From: Tistlia sp040905785 | GTDB lineage: Bacteria > Pseudomonadota > Alphaproteobacteria > Kiloniellales > DSM-21159 | Length of the DNA: 64,000 nt | Reading direction: 5' to 3' | Assembly (NCBI RefSeq): GCF_040905785.1 | Contig: NZ_JBBDQW010000066.1 | Span: 30,633 to 94,632 of the forward strand | Shown here: in pieces, positions 17,085-25,909 of the stretch | How positions within the stretch are numbered: the stretch's first letter is position 1 | How the letters are laid out: each line of letters starts with the position of its first letter | Made by a program: the position numbers and the translations under genes | Notes under the pieces: generated by a model | Databases searched by the model: none | Told to the model about the DNA's origin: nothing | Seen by the model: the letters and a program-made list of their open reading frames with translations, nothing else

Positions 17085-17848
17085 CGGCGGACCAGCGCCC
17101 CCGAGAGCGCCTTGAGCGCGTCGACGAAGATCGCGGTCGTCGAGAGGCAGAGCACCTCGACGCCGCGGTCCTTGCGCCAGGACTCGGCGTTCGCCTCGTT
17201 GCGGGCGAAGGTCGCGACCTTGGCGCGCCCGACGCGCTTCGCCGTGGCGACGATGCGGTCGATCTCGGCCGCGACCTCGGGATGCCCCGGGTTGCCCGGG
17301 TGGCCGAGCGAGACGGAAAGGTCGGCGGGACCGATGAACAGCGCATCGACGCCGTCCATGCCGGCGATCTCCTCGACGTCCGGCAGCACGGCGCGGTCCT
17401 CGATCTGCAGCATCACGAGGGTCCGCTCGAGGCTGCGCTTCAGGTGGTCGTCGACCGTGACCGTGCCGTGCCGCCCGGCGCGGCTCGTCGTTGCCATGCC
17501 GCGCGCGCCCTGCGGCGGGTAGTGAGCGGCGGCGACGATCTGACGGGCGACCTCGGCCGAGGTGATGTGCGGCACCAGCAGGCCTTCCGCGCCGGCGTCC
17601 AGGGCGTGCTGCGCCATCGAGGGCGAGGCCTCGGGAATCCGAACGAGCGCCGAGACGCCGCTCGCCTCGGCGGCGCGGATCTGGTTCTCCAGGGACTCCG
17701 TACCGGCCGCGCCGTGCTCCTGGTCCAGGATCACGAAGTCGAAGCCGGCATAGCCGCACATCTCGACCACGCCCGGCGACGGCAGCATGACGAAGCAGCC
17801 GACCAGGGGTTCGTCCGCCTGCAGGCGCTGCTTGAGGGTTTTGTCCAT
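17081..17848 (-). CDS. HpcH/HpaI-family aldolase
   Basis: 255 residues, typical for class II pyruvate aldolases. DFVILDQEHGAAGTESL, ALVRIPEASPSMAQHALDAG, GLLVPHITSAE, the metal-ligand Glu in MLQIEDRAVL and Asp in LFIGPADLSVSLGHPG are all present. The family cleaves 4-hydroxy-2-oxo acids or citramalyl/malyl-type compounds, releasing pyruvate or glyoxylate. Placed between two CoA-transferases, it probably performs the carbon-carbon cleavage of the pathway. 1-bp overlap with the upstream CoA-transferase and 4-bp overlap with the downstream one. Confidence 0.92.
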   Translation of the reverse strand: MDKTLKQRLQADEPLVGCFVMLPSPGVVEMCGYAGFDFVILDQEHGAAGTESLENQIRAAEASGVSALVRIPEASPSMAQHALDAGAEGLLVPHITSAEVARQIVAAAHYPPQGARGMATTSRAGRHGTVTVDDHLKRSLERTLVMLQIEDRAVLPDVEEIAGMDGVDALFIGPADLSVSLGHPGNPGHPEVAAEIDRIVATAKRVGRAKVATFARNEANAESWRKDRGVEVLCLSTTAIFVDALKALSGALVRR

Positions 17849-19421
17849 TACCGCTTCTCTCCTTGCCAGATTTCACCGAGCCCCATCAGCCCGTCGGCGA
17901 AACAGGCGGCAGGCATTTCGCGAAGGTCGGAGGCGACGCGCGCCTCGGCACCGATGGTTTCGAGCACGTCGCGCCGCGGGTCGAGCCCGGGGGCGATCTC
18001 GATCAGCTCCAGGCCGTCCCCGGCGAGCCGGAAGACCGCGCGCTCCGTGACGTAGAGGATCTCCTGTCCCTCCCGCCGGGCCCGCCGCCCGCTGAAGGTG
18101 ACCTGCTCGACCCGGGACACGAACTTGCGGCGGCCGCGCTCGCCGAGGCGCGTGCAGAAGACGATGCGGCGGATGCCCTGGGTCATCTCGATGAAGCCGC
18201 CGGCGCCCGGGATGCGGTCGCCGAAACGGCTGACGTTGACGTTGCCCTCGCTGTCGACCTCGCCGATGCCGAGATAGGCGACGTCGATGCCGCCGCCGGC
18301 GTAGAAGCGCAGCTGGTCGGCGGCGTCGATGATCGCCGAGGGATTGTGCGCGCAGGGGAAGGTGCGGCCGCCGCAGGCATAGCCGTTGATGCCGCCGATG
18401 ACGCCGTGCTCGATGGTGAAGGTCACCTGATCGAGCACCCCCTCCTCCACCGCGATCGCCGGCAGGTAGCCGGGCAGGCCGAAGCCGATCGCCAGCACCT
18501 CGCGCGGCTGCGCCTGCAGCAGGGCACGGCGCATCACCACCTTGGCGTCGTCCATGGTCGGACGCGGCACGCGGTCCAGCGGCAGCTGCTCGGCGCCGAC
18601 CAGGGTCGGGTCGTAGTCGACGTGCGTGATCTGCCGCTGCTTCGGATTGACCACGACGGCATCGACCAGGCACCCGGGGACGCGGACGCGGTGCGGGTCG
18701 AGGCTGCCGCGCTCGGCCAGCCGCTTGACCTGGGCGATCACCTTGCCGCCGTTGGCCCGCGCGGCCTGTGCGAGCAGCAGGTTGCCGATCAGCGCCGGCT
18801 CCTCCTCCATCGTCAGGTTGCCGTCGGGATCGGCCGTGGTGCCGCGGATGAAGGCCACGTCGAGCGGCACCGTGCGGTAGAACAGCAGCTCCTGGCCGCC
18901 GACCTCCACCAGCTCGACCAGCGGCTCGCGCGACGCCTGGTTGAGGCCGCCGCCGTCCTGGCGGGGATCGACGAAAGTCTCCAGTCCGACCGACGTCAGC
19001 ACGCCCGGCCGCCCGGCCGCCGCCGCCTCCAGGAGGGCATACATGATCCCGATCGAGAAATTGTAGGCTTCGATCTCGTTGTCGAGAATGCGCCGCACCA
19101 GCTCCGGCGTGCCGACCGGCCAGAAGGAGCCGCCGATCATCCGGCGCACGAAGCCCTCGGCCCCGAACAGGCTGGTGCCGCGTCCGTCGAGCTCGCCGGT
19201 GCGGATCGGGTGGAATTCGGTGAGCCCACCCGGCGCCCCGGTTTCCCGGTAGCGGCGGGCCAGCGCCTCGATCAGAAGATCGGGCTCCTGCACGCCGCCG
19301 GCACCGCCGACGCCGAGGGTGGCGCCGGCGGGGGGGGGGGGGGGGGGGGGGGGTGGAGGCGGCCGACGGCCTCCTCCACCGGCAGCACCTTGTCCATCTG
19401 TCTTGCCGAGGGCTGCTGCAT
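17848..19421 (-). CDS. Second fused CoA-transferase, N-terminal frame broken at a G run
   Basis: From about residue 36 on it is a complete CoA-transferase (GGAGGVQEPDLLIEALARR; catalytic Glu in VTFTIEHGVIGG), paralogous to the gene at 15471. The N-terminus is encoded from ATG 19421 (or 19397) as MDKVLPVEEAVGRL, but a run of 24 G (C in the coding strand, 19330-19353) separates it from AGATLGVGG in the wrong frame: the distance from 19397 to the codon ending at 19293 is 104 bp. The paralogue has only a few residues at this place, so the run adds about eight prolines. As written, translation would need a late GTG start at 19293, which loses the first strand. I suspect an assembly or sequencing artefact in an intact gene. 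Confidence 0.75.
19330..19353 (+). repeat. Homopolymer run of 24 G
   Basis: A pure G run inside the 5' part of the CoA-transferase gene. Its length breaks the frame. It may be a phase-variable tract or, more likely, a filling or basecalling artefact; a second run of 19 G lies at 32486-32504. Confidence 0.95.
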
Positions 19422-19432
19422 CGCGTCCGCGC

Positions 19433-20440
19433 CTACTCCTTGGAGCGGATCATCTGGAGCAGGTGCTCGACGCCCAGGTCCTCGGCGACCTCGTCCTGCA
19501 CGCTGCGCAGCTTGTCGGCGAAGGGCTTGGTGTCGACCTTAGTGACGGTGACGCCGGGCTGCTCGCGCAGGGACTTCAGGACCTTCTCGCTGAGCTCGAT
19601 CGCGGCCTCGATCTCCTCGATGCCGGCCTCTCGGAAGGTCCGCAGGACCGCCTCGCGGTGCTCCTCGGGAATCCGCGCCAGCGCAGCGTCGCCCAACAGC
19701 AGGAGGTGCAGGTTGAACTGGTGGTGGGTGAGCGTGATGTTCGGCGCCACCTCGTAGTACTTGTTGCCGGCGATCGCGGGCAGGCTGCTCTCGCCCGCGT
19801 CGACGACGCCGGTCTGGATCGAGGTGTAGATTTCCGGCGCCGGGATGTTGGTCGGCAGCGTGCCGAGCGTGCTCCAGACCTTGAACTCGGTCGGGCTCGA
19901 CATGACCCGCATCTTCAGGCCCTCGAGCGCCTCCATGCTGTCGACGACCCGCTCGCGGTTGTAGAAGTTGCGCGTGCCGGTGATGCCGATGCCGACGAGC
20001 TGGAAGCCGGCCTCCTTGTCGGCGACCACCTTCTGCATCGCCTCGAAGAAGGCGTCGTCCTCGATGACGCGGCGGACGTGATCGTAGCTGTTGAAGAGAT
20101 AGCTCGCGCTGAACAACTGGACCTCGGGGATCATGCCGGCGGCATTGCCCGGCGACATGACGGTGGCGTCGACCGTTCCCTGGCCGACGGAACGGATCAG
20201 CTCCTTCTCGCTGCCCAGGGCGGCGTTGGGATAGAGGTCGACCTGGACCTCACCGTCCGTGACTTCCGGCAGCCGCCGGTCGAGGTATTCGAGGGCCGTC
20301 TGCGCCGCCACCTTCGGCGGGTCCGCGAAGATCTCCTCGCTCGCGATCCTCAGGCTGACCTCGGCGTGGGCGACGGTGGCAAGGCTGGCGAGGCCGATCA
20401 GCGGCGTCAGCAGCTTCAGTCCGTATCGAAGAGCGGTCAT
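19433..20440 (-). CDS. TRAP transporter solute-binding protein, DctP family (A)
   Basis: 335 residues with a signal peptide (LLTPLIGLASLATVAHA) and mature start EVSLRIASEEIF. The DctP signature ALEGLKMRVMSSPTEFKVWSTLG contains the conserved carboxylate-binding arginine, and TSIQTGVVDAGESS follows. Periplasmic capture of an organic acid for the DctQM pair encoded upstream. It is a close paralogue of the preceding gene (20524-21528), so one operon encodes two binding proteins. 83 bp separate the two. Confidence 0.93.
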   Translation of the reverse strand: MTALRYGLKLLTPLIGLASLATVAHAEVSLRIASEEIFADPPKVAAQTALEYLDRRLPEVTDGEVQVDLYPNAALGSEKELIRSVGQGTVDATVMSPGNAAGMIPEVQLFSASYLFNSYDHVRRVIEDDAFFEAMQKVVADKEAGFQLVGIGITGTRNFYNRERVVDSMEALEGLKMRVMSSPTEFKVWSTLGTLPTNIPAPEIYTSIQTGVVDAGESSLPAIAGNKYYEVAPNITLTHHQFNLHLLLLGDAALARIPEEHREAVLRTFREAGIEEIEAAIELSEKVLKSLREQPGVTVTKVDTKPFADKLRSVQDEVAEDLGVEHLLQMIRSKE

Positions 20441-20523
20441 GTCGTTCCTCCCGTTTTCAACTCGTCAGTGGTGCAAGAGCCGGCGGCGACCTTTGGCCAC
20501 CGGCGGAGCGCGAAATCCGGGAT

Positions 20524-21528
20524 TCAGTGGGCCCGGATAACCGTCAGCAGGTCGTCGACCCCCAGCTCCTCGGCGACGTCGTCCTGCAGCGACGTGAGCT
20601 TGTCGGCGAACGGCTGGGTATCGACGTCGGTGATCGTGACGTTGGGATTGCCGCGCAGCTGCTCGAGCATCTCGCTGCTCAACCGCTTGGTCGCGTCGAT
20701 CTGCCTGTTGCCGGCTTCGCGGAACAGCGCCAGCACCGTCTCGCGATGCTCGTCCGGCAGGGCGGCGATCGTCGCGTCGTTCATCAGGTAGAGGTGCGTG
20801 CTGATCTGGTGGTTGGTCAGCGTGATGTAGGGGGCGACCTCGTAGTACTTGTTGGAGACGATGAAGGGGATGCTGCTTTCCGAAGCGTCGACGACGCCGG
20901 TCTGCAGCGACATGTAGATCTCGGTCGAAGGCAGGTTGGTCGGCAGCATGCCGAGGCCCTGCCAGACGCGGAACTCGATCGGGCTCGACATCACCCGCAT
21001 CTTCATGCCGGCGGCGTCCTCCGGGCTCCTCACCTCGCGCTGGCGGTTGTAGAGGTTTCGAGATCCGGTCGCGCCCATGCCGACCAGTTGGGAGCCGAGC
21101 TCATGGTCGCGCACGATCTCCTGCAGGCGTCCGAAGAAGGCGGGGTCGTTGACCACCGCCCTGTAGTGGTCGAAGTCCCGGAACAGGTAGCTGGTGCTCA
21201 GCAGCCCGATCTCGGGGACCAGGTTCGCTAGATTGGAGCCGGAGTTCGGCAGGACGTCGATGACGCCCGTCGCCAGCGACTGGTGCAGCTGGGCCTCGGC
21301 GCCGAGCGACCCGCCCCAGTAGATCTCGAGGGCCACCGCGCCGTCGGTACGCTTCTCCAGCTCCTCCGCCAGCCACTCGAAGGCGATCTGGTCGCCGACC
21401 TTCGGCGGGTCGGCGCGGTGCGCGTTGGAGGCCATCTTGAGCGTGACTTGCGCCTCGGCGGCCAGCGGCAGCGCCACGGCGGCGAGCGCAAGACTCAGGC
21501 CGAGGCCCAGGGCGAAAATGCGGTTCAT
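20524..21528 (-). CDS. TRAP transporter solute-binding protein, DctP family (B)
   Basis: 334 residues from ATG 21528. Signal peptide ALGLGLSLALAAVALPLAAEA, mature QVTLKMASNAHRADPPKVGD. It shares with paralogue A the KMRVMSSP(I/T)EF(R/K)VW segment, the YKNKYYEVAP-like NKYYEVAPYITLT region and the C-terminal VDTQPFADKL. The arginine expected to bind a carboxylate is kept. It probably delivers a ligand to the DctM encoded immediately upstream (21590-22885). Confidence 0.93.
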   Translation of the reverse strand: MNRIFALGLGLSLALAAVALPLAAEAQVTLKMASNAHRADPPKVGDQIAFEWLAEELEKRTDGAVALEIYWGGSLGAEAQLHQSLATGVIDVLPNSGSNLANLVPEIGLLSTSYLFRDFDHYRAVVNDPAFFGRLQEIVRDHELGSQLVGMGATGSRNLYNRQREVRSPEDAAGMKMRVMSSPIEFRVWQGLGMLPTNLPSTEIYMSLQTGVVDASESSIPFIVSNKYYEVAPYITLTNHQISTHLYLMNDATIAALPDEHRETVLALFREAGNRQIDATKRLSSEMLEQLRGNPNVTITDVDTQPFADKLTSLQDDVAEELGVDDLLTVIRAH

Positions 21529-21589
21529 CGGCGTTTCCTCTCCCATTGGTTTGGTTCTGTAAGCTTCTTCGCCAGGTGTGGGACCACGC

Positions 21590-22885
21590 TCAGCCCCCGG
21601 CCATGAACTGCGGAACCAGCAGGCGCGGCAGGAACAGCACGAGGTCAGGGAAGACGACGCAGAGCACGTCCACGAACAAGAACAGGCTGATCCAGGGCAG
21701 CACCGAGACGAAGGCCTTCTCCACCGAGATGCCGCCGATCTTGGCCGCGATGAACAGGCAAAGCCCGTAGGGCGGGGTTACGAGGCCGAGCGCCAGAGTC
21801 ATGCAGACGATGACGCCGACATGGACCTGGTCGAGGCCGGCCGCCTCAGCCATCGGCTGCACGATCGGCAGGAAGATGATGATCGAGGCGACGCCGCTCT
21901 CGAAGGTGCCGACGACGACGAAGAGCACCATGATGAAGAGCAGCACCCAGGTCGGCGAGGGATCCATGTCGGTGACCAGTTGCTGCACGTCGGCAGGCAC
22001 CTGCAGGAAGGCGAGCACCCAGGCGAAGACGCTGCCCATGGCGACGCAGAGCAGGGTCGGTCCGAGGTGGCGCGCCGCCCCGTCGAAGGCCGCGAGGATC
22101 GGCCCCACCCGCAGCGTGCCGTAGAACGCGGCGAGGAGCAGGGTGTAGACCACCGCCACCGCCGCGGCCTCGGTCGCCGTGAAGATGCCGCCGACGATGC
22201 CGCCGATGATCACGACCGTGACGCCGAACGGCAGGATGCCGCGCTGCGCCGCCCGGGCCAGCCGGCGCAGCTTGAAGGGCTCGCCGACCGGGTGACCGCC
22301 GCGCCGGGACAGGTAGTGGCAGAACACGAGCTGCGATACGCCGATCAGCGCGCCGGGCACGGCGCCGGCCAGGAACAGGGCGCCGATCGAGACGTCGCCG
22401 ACGGCGCCGTAGACGACCATGAAGATGCTGGGTGGGATGATGATGCCGATGGTCGAGGAGGCGGCCGTGACGGCCACGGCGAAGTTCCGCGGGTAGCCGT
22501 CCCGGATCATCGCCGGGATCAAAACGGAGCCCATGCCCGCGACGTCTGCGACCGAGGAGCCGGACAGTCCGGCGAACAGCATAGAGACGACGATGTTGAC
22601 CTTGGCCAGGGCGCCGCGCGACTTTCCGAACATGGCGCTGGCGAACTCGAGCATGCGCCCGCTGATGCCGGCGGCGTTCATCAGCAGGCCGACCAGCAGG
22701 AAGAAGGGCACGGCCAGGAGCACGAAGCTGTCCAGGGACTGGTAGGCGCGCTGCACGAAAATCGACAGCGGCAGGCCGGCGCCGACGATGACGATCAAGG
22801 CGGAGCCGCCGAGCGCCAGCGCCACCGGCACGCCCAGCAGCAGCAGCGCGGCCATCGACACGAAGATCAGGACGGTCGGGTCCAC
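21590..22885 (-). CDS. TRAP transporter large permease, DctM
   Basis: 431 residues, 12 or so hydrophobic helices: MVDPTVLIFVSMAALLLLGV at the start, then FAGLSGSSVADVAGMGSVLIP and IIIPPSIFMVVYGAVGDVSIG, all standard for DctM. GTG start at 22885 shares one base with the TAG stop of dctQ (TAGTG). It is the ion-coupled (Na+ or H+) channel subunit in the inner membrane; it partners the DctQ gene and the two DctP proteins beside it. Confidence 0.93.
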   Translation of the reverse strand: MDPTVLIFVSMAALLLLGVPVALALGGSALIVIVGAGLPLSIFVQRAYQSLDSFVLLAVPFFLLVGLLMNAAGISGRMLEFASAMFGKSRGALAKVNIVVSMLFAGLSGSSVADVAGMGSVLIPAMIRDGYPRNFAVAVTAASSTIGIIIPPSIFMVVYGAVGDVSIGALFLAGAVPGALIGVSQLVFCHYLSRRGGHPVGEPFKLRRLARAAQRGILPFGVTVVIIGGIVGGIFTATEAAAVAVVYTLLLAAFYGTLRVGPILAAFDGAARHLGPTLLCVAMGSVFAWVLAFLQVPADVQQLVTDMDPSPTWVLLFIMVLFVVVGTFESGVASIIIFLPIVQPMAEAAGLDQVHVGVIVCMTLALGLVTPPYGLCLFIAAKIGGISVEKAFVSVLPWISLFLFVDVLCVVFPDLVLFLPRLLVPQFMAGG

Positions 22886-23409
22886 TAGATCGCCTCCTCG
22901 TCTTCGATGGACTGGCGGGCGCGCTGTTCGCGGGCGCGCCCGCTCAGCTCGTCGAGCAGCTTCTCGGCGTAGAACAGCAGCGCCAGGGCGGCCGAGACCG
23001 GCAGGGCGAGATAGGCCCAGATCATGGGGACCTGCAGGCCCGGCGAGACCTCCCTGAGGCCGCGCACCGCCATGTCGTAGCCCTTGACCGTCAGCAGGCC
23101 GAACAGCGCGAGACCGACGCCTATGGCCAGCAGCTCGAGCAGGCGACGCACCAGCCCGTCGCCGACCAGGTCGAGGGTGAGTGCCATGCGGAAATGCCCG
23201 TGGTTTCGCACCGCGCGAGCCGCGGTGAGAAACCCGAGCCAGATGAAGCAGATGATCGCGAGGTCCGAGGTCCAGACGATCGGCAGGTGCAGCCAGAAGC
23301 GGTTGAGCACCTGGAAGACGACGACCACCACCACCGCGACGTAGAAGCCCAGGGTGACGACCTTGAGGACCGCCTCGACAGCGTCCAGCAGCTTCTTCAG
23401 AACGGTCAT
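22885..23409 (-). CDS. TRAP transporter small permease, DctQ
   Basis: 174 residues, four membrane helices: VVTLGFYVAVVVVVVFQVLN, VWTSDLAIICFIWLGFLTAARAV, then LELLAIGVGLALFGLLTVKG and IWAYLALPVSAALALLFYAE. Short length and the WTSDLA...R motif are typical of DctQ. It overlaps the crotonase gene upstream by 4 bp and dctM by one base. Confidence 0.93.
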   Translation of the reverse strand: MTVLKKLLDAVEAVLKVVTLGFYVAVVVVVVFQVLNRFWLHLPIVWTSDLAIICFIWLGFLTAARAVRNHGHFRMALTLDLVGDGLVRRLLELLAIGVGLALFGLLTVKGYDMAVRGLREVSPGLQVPMIWAYLALPVSAALALLFYAEKLLDELSGRAREQRARQSIEDEEAI

Positions 23410-24179
23410 CGAGACCCTCGCTCCGGCCCGCCGCCCTGGAAGGGCTGGGTCCGGCCGCGGTAGCCGGGATCGGCCTGGCGCACCGAGCTGACCAGGCCGT
23501 GGAAGGCGGCGGCGACCTCGGGGCGGCCGCCAAGCCGCATCGCCACCTTGGCGTAGCGCAGCGATTCCGCCGGTCGTTCGGCGACGGCCTCGGCCAGCGC
23601 CAGGGCCGCCTCGCGCGCCGGCACGCCCGGCTCCGCCAGCCGGTTGATCAGATTGAGCCCGAGCGCCGCCTCGCCGTCGAGCCGGGTGCCGAGAGCGACC
23701 AGCTCCAGCGCCTTGGCCCGCCCGACGAGCTCCGGCAGGCGCTGCATCCCGCTCGACCCGGGCAGGCTGCCGAGCACCATCTCGGGAAAGCCGAAGCGCA
23801 TGTCCGCCGCCGCGACACGAAGGTCGCAGGCCAGCGCGAGCTCGGCGCCGCCGCCCAGCACGTGACCGTGCAGGGCGGCGATCGACACCAGGGGCGACAG
23901 CGCCAGCGCCTCGAGCGGCTCCCAGGTCTTCTCGATGAAGCGGCGCAGCGCAGCGCCTTCGAGTCCGCGCATCTGCTTCAGGTCGGCCCCGGCGCAGAAG
24001 GCGCGCTCGCCGCGACCGCAGAGCACCAGCACCCGGGTCTCGCCGTCCGACTCCAGCTCTCGCACCGCCGCCGTCAGGGCGGCGGCCAGCTCGCCGTCGA
24101 GGGCGTTCAGCACCTCCGGCCGGGCCAGCTCGAGAACCGCCACCGCGCCGCGCCGTTCGACCTCGAGCTTGCCGCTCAT
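23406..24179 (-). CDS. Enoyl-CoA hydratase/isomerase (crotonase family)
   Basis: 257 residues. AFCAGADLKQM, HGHVLGGGAELALACDL and FPEMVLGSLPGSSGMQRLPE give the oxyanion hole and both catalytic glutamates. Lies between the flavoprotein and the TRAP genes with 4-bp overlaps. It is diverged from the other crotonase of the array (14213-14983), so the two probably act on different intermediates. Confidence 0.93.
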   Translation of the reverse strand: MSGKLEVERRGAVAVLELARPEVLNALDGELAAALTAAVRELESDGETRVLVLCGRGERAFCAGADLKQMRGLEGAALRRFIEKTWEPLEALALSPLVSIAALHGHVLGGGAELALACDLRVAAADMRFGFPEMVLGSLPGSSGMQRLPELVGRAKALELVALGTRLDGEAALGLNLINRLAEPGVPAREAALALAEAVAERPAESLRYAKVAMRLGGRPEVAAAFHGLVSSVRQADPGYRGRTQPFQGGGPERGSR

Positions 24180-25909
24180 CCCGTGCCGTCCGAGCCCAGG
24201 CTGTGGGGCGCGAACACCGGCCCCTCGTCGCCGACCGTGACCAGGATCGAGCGGTCCCAGGCAGGATCGACCGTCGGGGCGTCGTCGCGATAGTGGCTAC
24301 CGCGCGTCTCGCGGCGCAGAATCGCTGCGCCGACCATCATCAGGCCGACGTCGACCAGGTTCTCGGCCTCGTAGAGGCGGAAGACCTCCTTGACCGAGCC
24401 GGCCTGGTAGTGGCCGGCGCGCAGCCGATCTCCGACCTCGCGCAGCACCTGCTCGGCCTCGCTGAGCCCGGCTTCGTTGCGAACCACCAGGGCGTTCTTC
24501 GACATGGTCCGCTTGATCGTGTCGTGAGCCTCGCGGATCGGTGCCGTGCCCTTCTCGACCCGCTGGCGCAGGGCCGTCAGCTCGGCTTCGACCGTGGCCT
24601 CCTCGGGCGCACGACGCCGCTCGCCCGCAATCCGCGCCGCCTGCTCGCCGGCGCGCCGGCCGAAGACCTGGCAGTTGAGCAGCATGTTGCCGCCCAGCCG
24701 ATCGGCGCCGTAGGGGCCCGCCGCAGCCTCGCCGGCGGCCAGGAGGCCGGGCACGGAGGACTGGCCGTGAGCGTCGATGATCAGGCCGCCATTGATGGCG
24801 TGGCCGAACAGGCCGACGTGCAGGGGCTCCTTCTCGATGTCCATGTTCTTGCGCAGCAGCCATTCGCGCGAGACCTTCCAGAGATGCTGGAAGCCGGCGG
24901 CGCTGAGCCGGCTCGAGTCGATTTCGCGCAGGTCGAGCCGGAAGCCCTCCTCGTCGGTCGCCACGCCCTCCTCGATGCCGCGCTTGGCGGCGACCTCGAT
25001 CCACTGCGAATGGTCGGAGGCGCTGAAGGGATAGTGCTTCGACTTGTCGGTCATCGCCTGCTCGGCGCTCACGCCCTGCGGCAGGTGTGGGCCGATGATG
25101 TCCTGTCCGTTGCGGTCGAGCAGCTTCGGCATCACCGCCCAGTACCAGGACATGACGATGTTGAGCGCCGGCTTGATGGTGCCGAAGCCGGCCTGCATGA
25201 ACTCCATGTTCGCCATGCGCGCGCCGGCGCGGTAGCCGAGCGCATAGCCGTCGCCGGTGATGTCAGGCGGCATCAGGCTGTAGCGGAACAGCTGCCCGGC
25301 GCCACCGGTGGTGACGACCGTGGCGCCGGCCTCGACGACCGTCAGCCGCCCGTCCTGGCCGAGCACCAGCGCGCCGCCGACGCCGTCCTCGCCAACCAGC
25401 AGTGCCAGCACCATGGCGCGCTCGAGAAAATCGACGCCGATCTCCTCGCATTGCCGCTTGAGCGCGTCCGACACCGGCTTGCCGTGATGGTAGATCTTGC
25501 GGTTGCGCGGACGGGAAGCGAAGTCGCCCTGGGCGATCAGCGCCTTGCCGGTCTTCGGGTCCTGGATGAACTCGACGTTCCAGCGGTCCATGTCCTCCCC
25601 GGCGCGGATCGCCTCGTCGACCAGGATGCGGACCAGCGCCGGGTCGGCGCAGCCCTGGGCCGCGGTGATGATGTCGTCGTAGTGGACGTCGGGCGAATCC
25701 TCGGGATCGCCGGCGCCGTCGGGGATCGCGAAACCGGCCGAGGAGGCGAGCCCGACCGCCGTCGCTCCGGACACGCCGATGCGCCCCTTGTTGACCAGCA
25801 ACGTCTTGGCCCCGGCCGCCTTGGCCTCGTAGGCCGCGCGCAGACCGGCGCCGCCGGCACCGATCACCAGGACGTCCGTCTTCAGTCGTTCGGCGACGTC
25901 GAAGTTCAT
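24176..25909 (-). CDS. FAD-dependent oxidoreductase, succinate dehydrogenase/fumarate reductase flavoprotein family
   Basis: 577 residues. FAD-binding Rossmann motif TDVLVIGAGGAGLRAAYEAKAAG, dinucleotide-binding end TTGGAGQLF, substrate-cap regions and RLGGNMLLNCQVFGRRAGEQA near the C-terminal FAD site, followed by the helical C-terminal domain (TMSKNALVVRNEAGL). Relatives reduce or oxidise C4 acids, fumarate-like double bonds or adenylylsulfate. No iron-sulfur partner is encoded nearby, so the electron partner is unclear. It is placed after the acyl-CoA dehydrogenase (4-bp overlap) and may handle a second unsaturation step. Confidence 0.9.
   Translation of the reverse strand: MNFDVAERLKTDVLVIGAGGAGLRAAYEAKAAGAKTLLVNKGRIGVSGATAVGLASSAGFAIPDGAGDPEDSPDVHYDDIITAAQGCADPALVRILVDEAIRAGEDMDRWNVEFIQDPKTGKALIAQGDFASRPRNRKIYHHGKPVSDALKRQCEEIGVDFLERAMVLALLVGEDGVGGALVLGQDGRLTVVEAGATVVTTGGAGQLFRYSLMPPDITGDGYALGYRAGARMANMEFMQAGFGTIKPALNIVMSWYWAVMPKLLDRNGQDIIGPHLPQGVSAEQAMTDKSKHYPFSASDHSQWIEVAAKRGIEEGVATDEEGFRLDLREIDSSRLSAAGFQHLWKVSREWLLRKNMDIEKEPLHVGLFGHAINGGLIIDAHGQSSVPGLLAAGEAAAGPYGADRLGGNMLLNCQVFGRRAGEQAARIAGERRRAPEEATVEAELTALRQRVEKGTAPIREAHDTIKRTMSKNALVVRNEAGLSEAEQVLREVGDRLRAGHYQAGSVKEVFRLYEAENLVDVGLMMVGAAILRRETRGSHYRDDAPTVDPAWDRSILVTVGDEGPVFAPHSLGSDGTG

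Noticed and set aside
17085..17876. N-terminal extension of the CoA-transferase up to 17876
   Set aside because: The extension overlaps the whole HpcH/HpaI gene in another frame and has no similarity to CoA-transferases; ATG 17084 gives the family length.
19330..19353. Phase-variation tract as a confident call for the G run
   Set aside because: Phase variation is unusual for a cytoplasmic catabolic enzyme, and a second G run occurs in a non-coding join; artefact is at least as likely, so I only list it as a finding.
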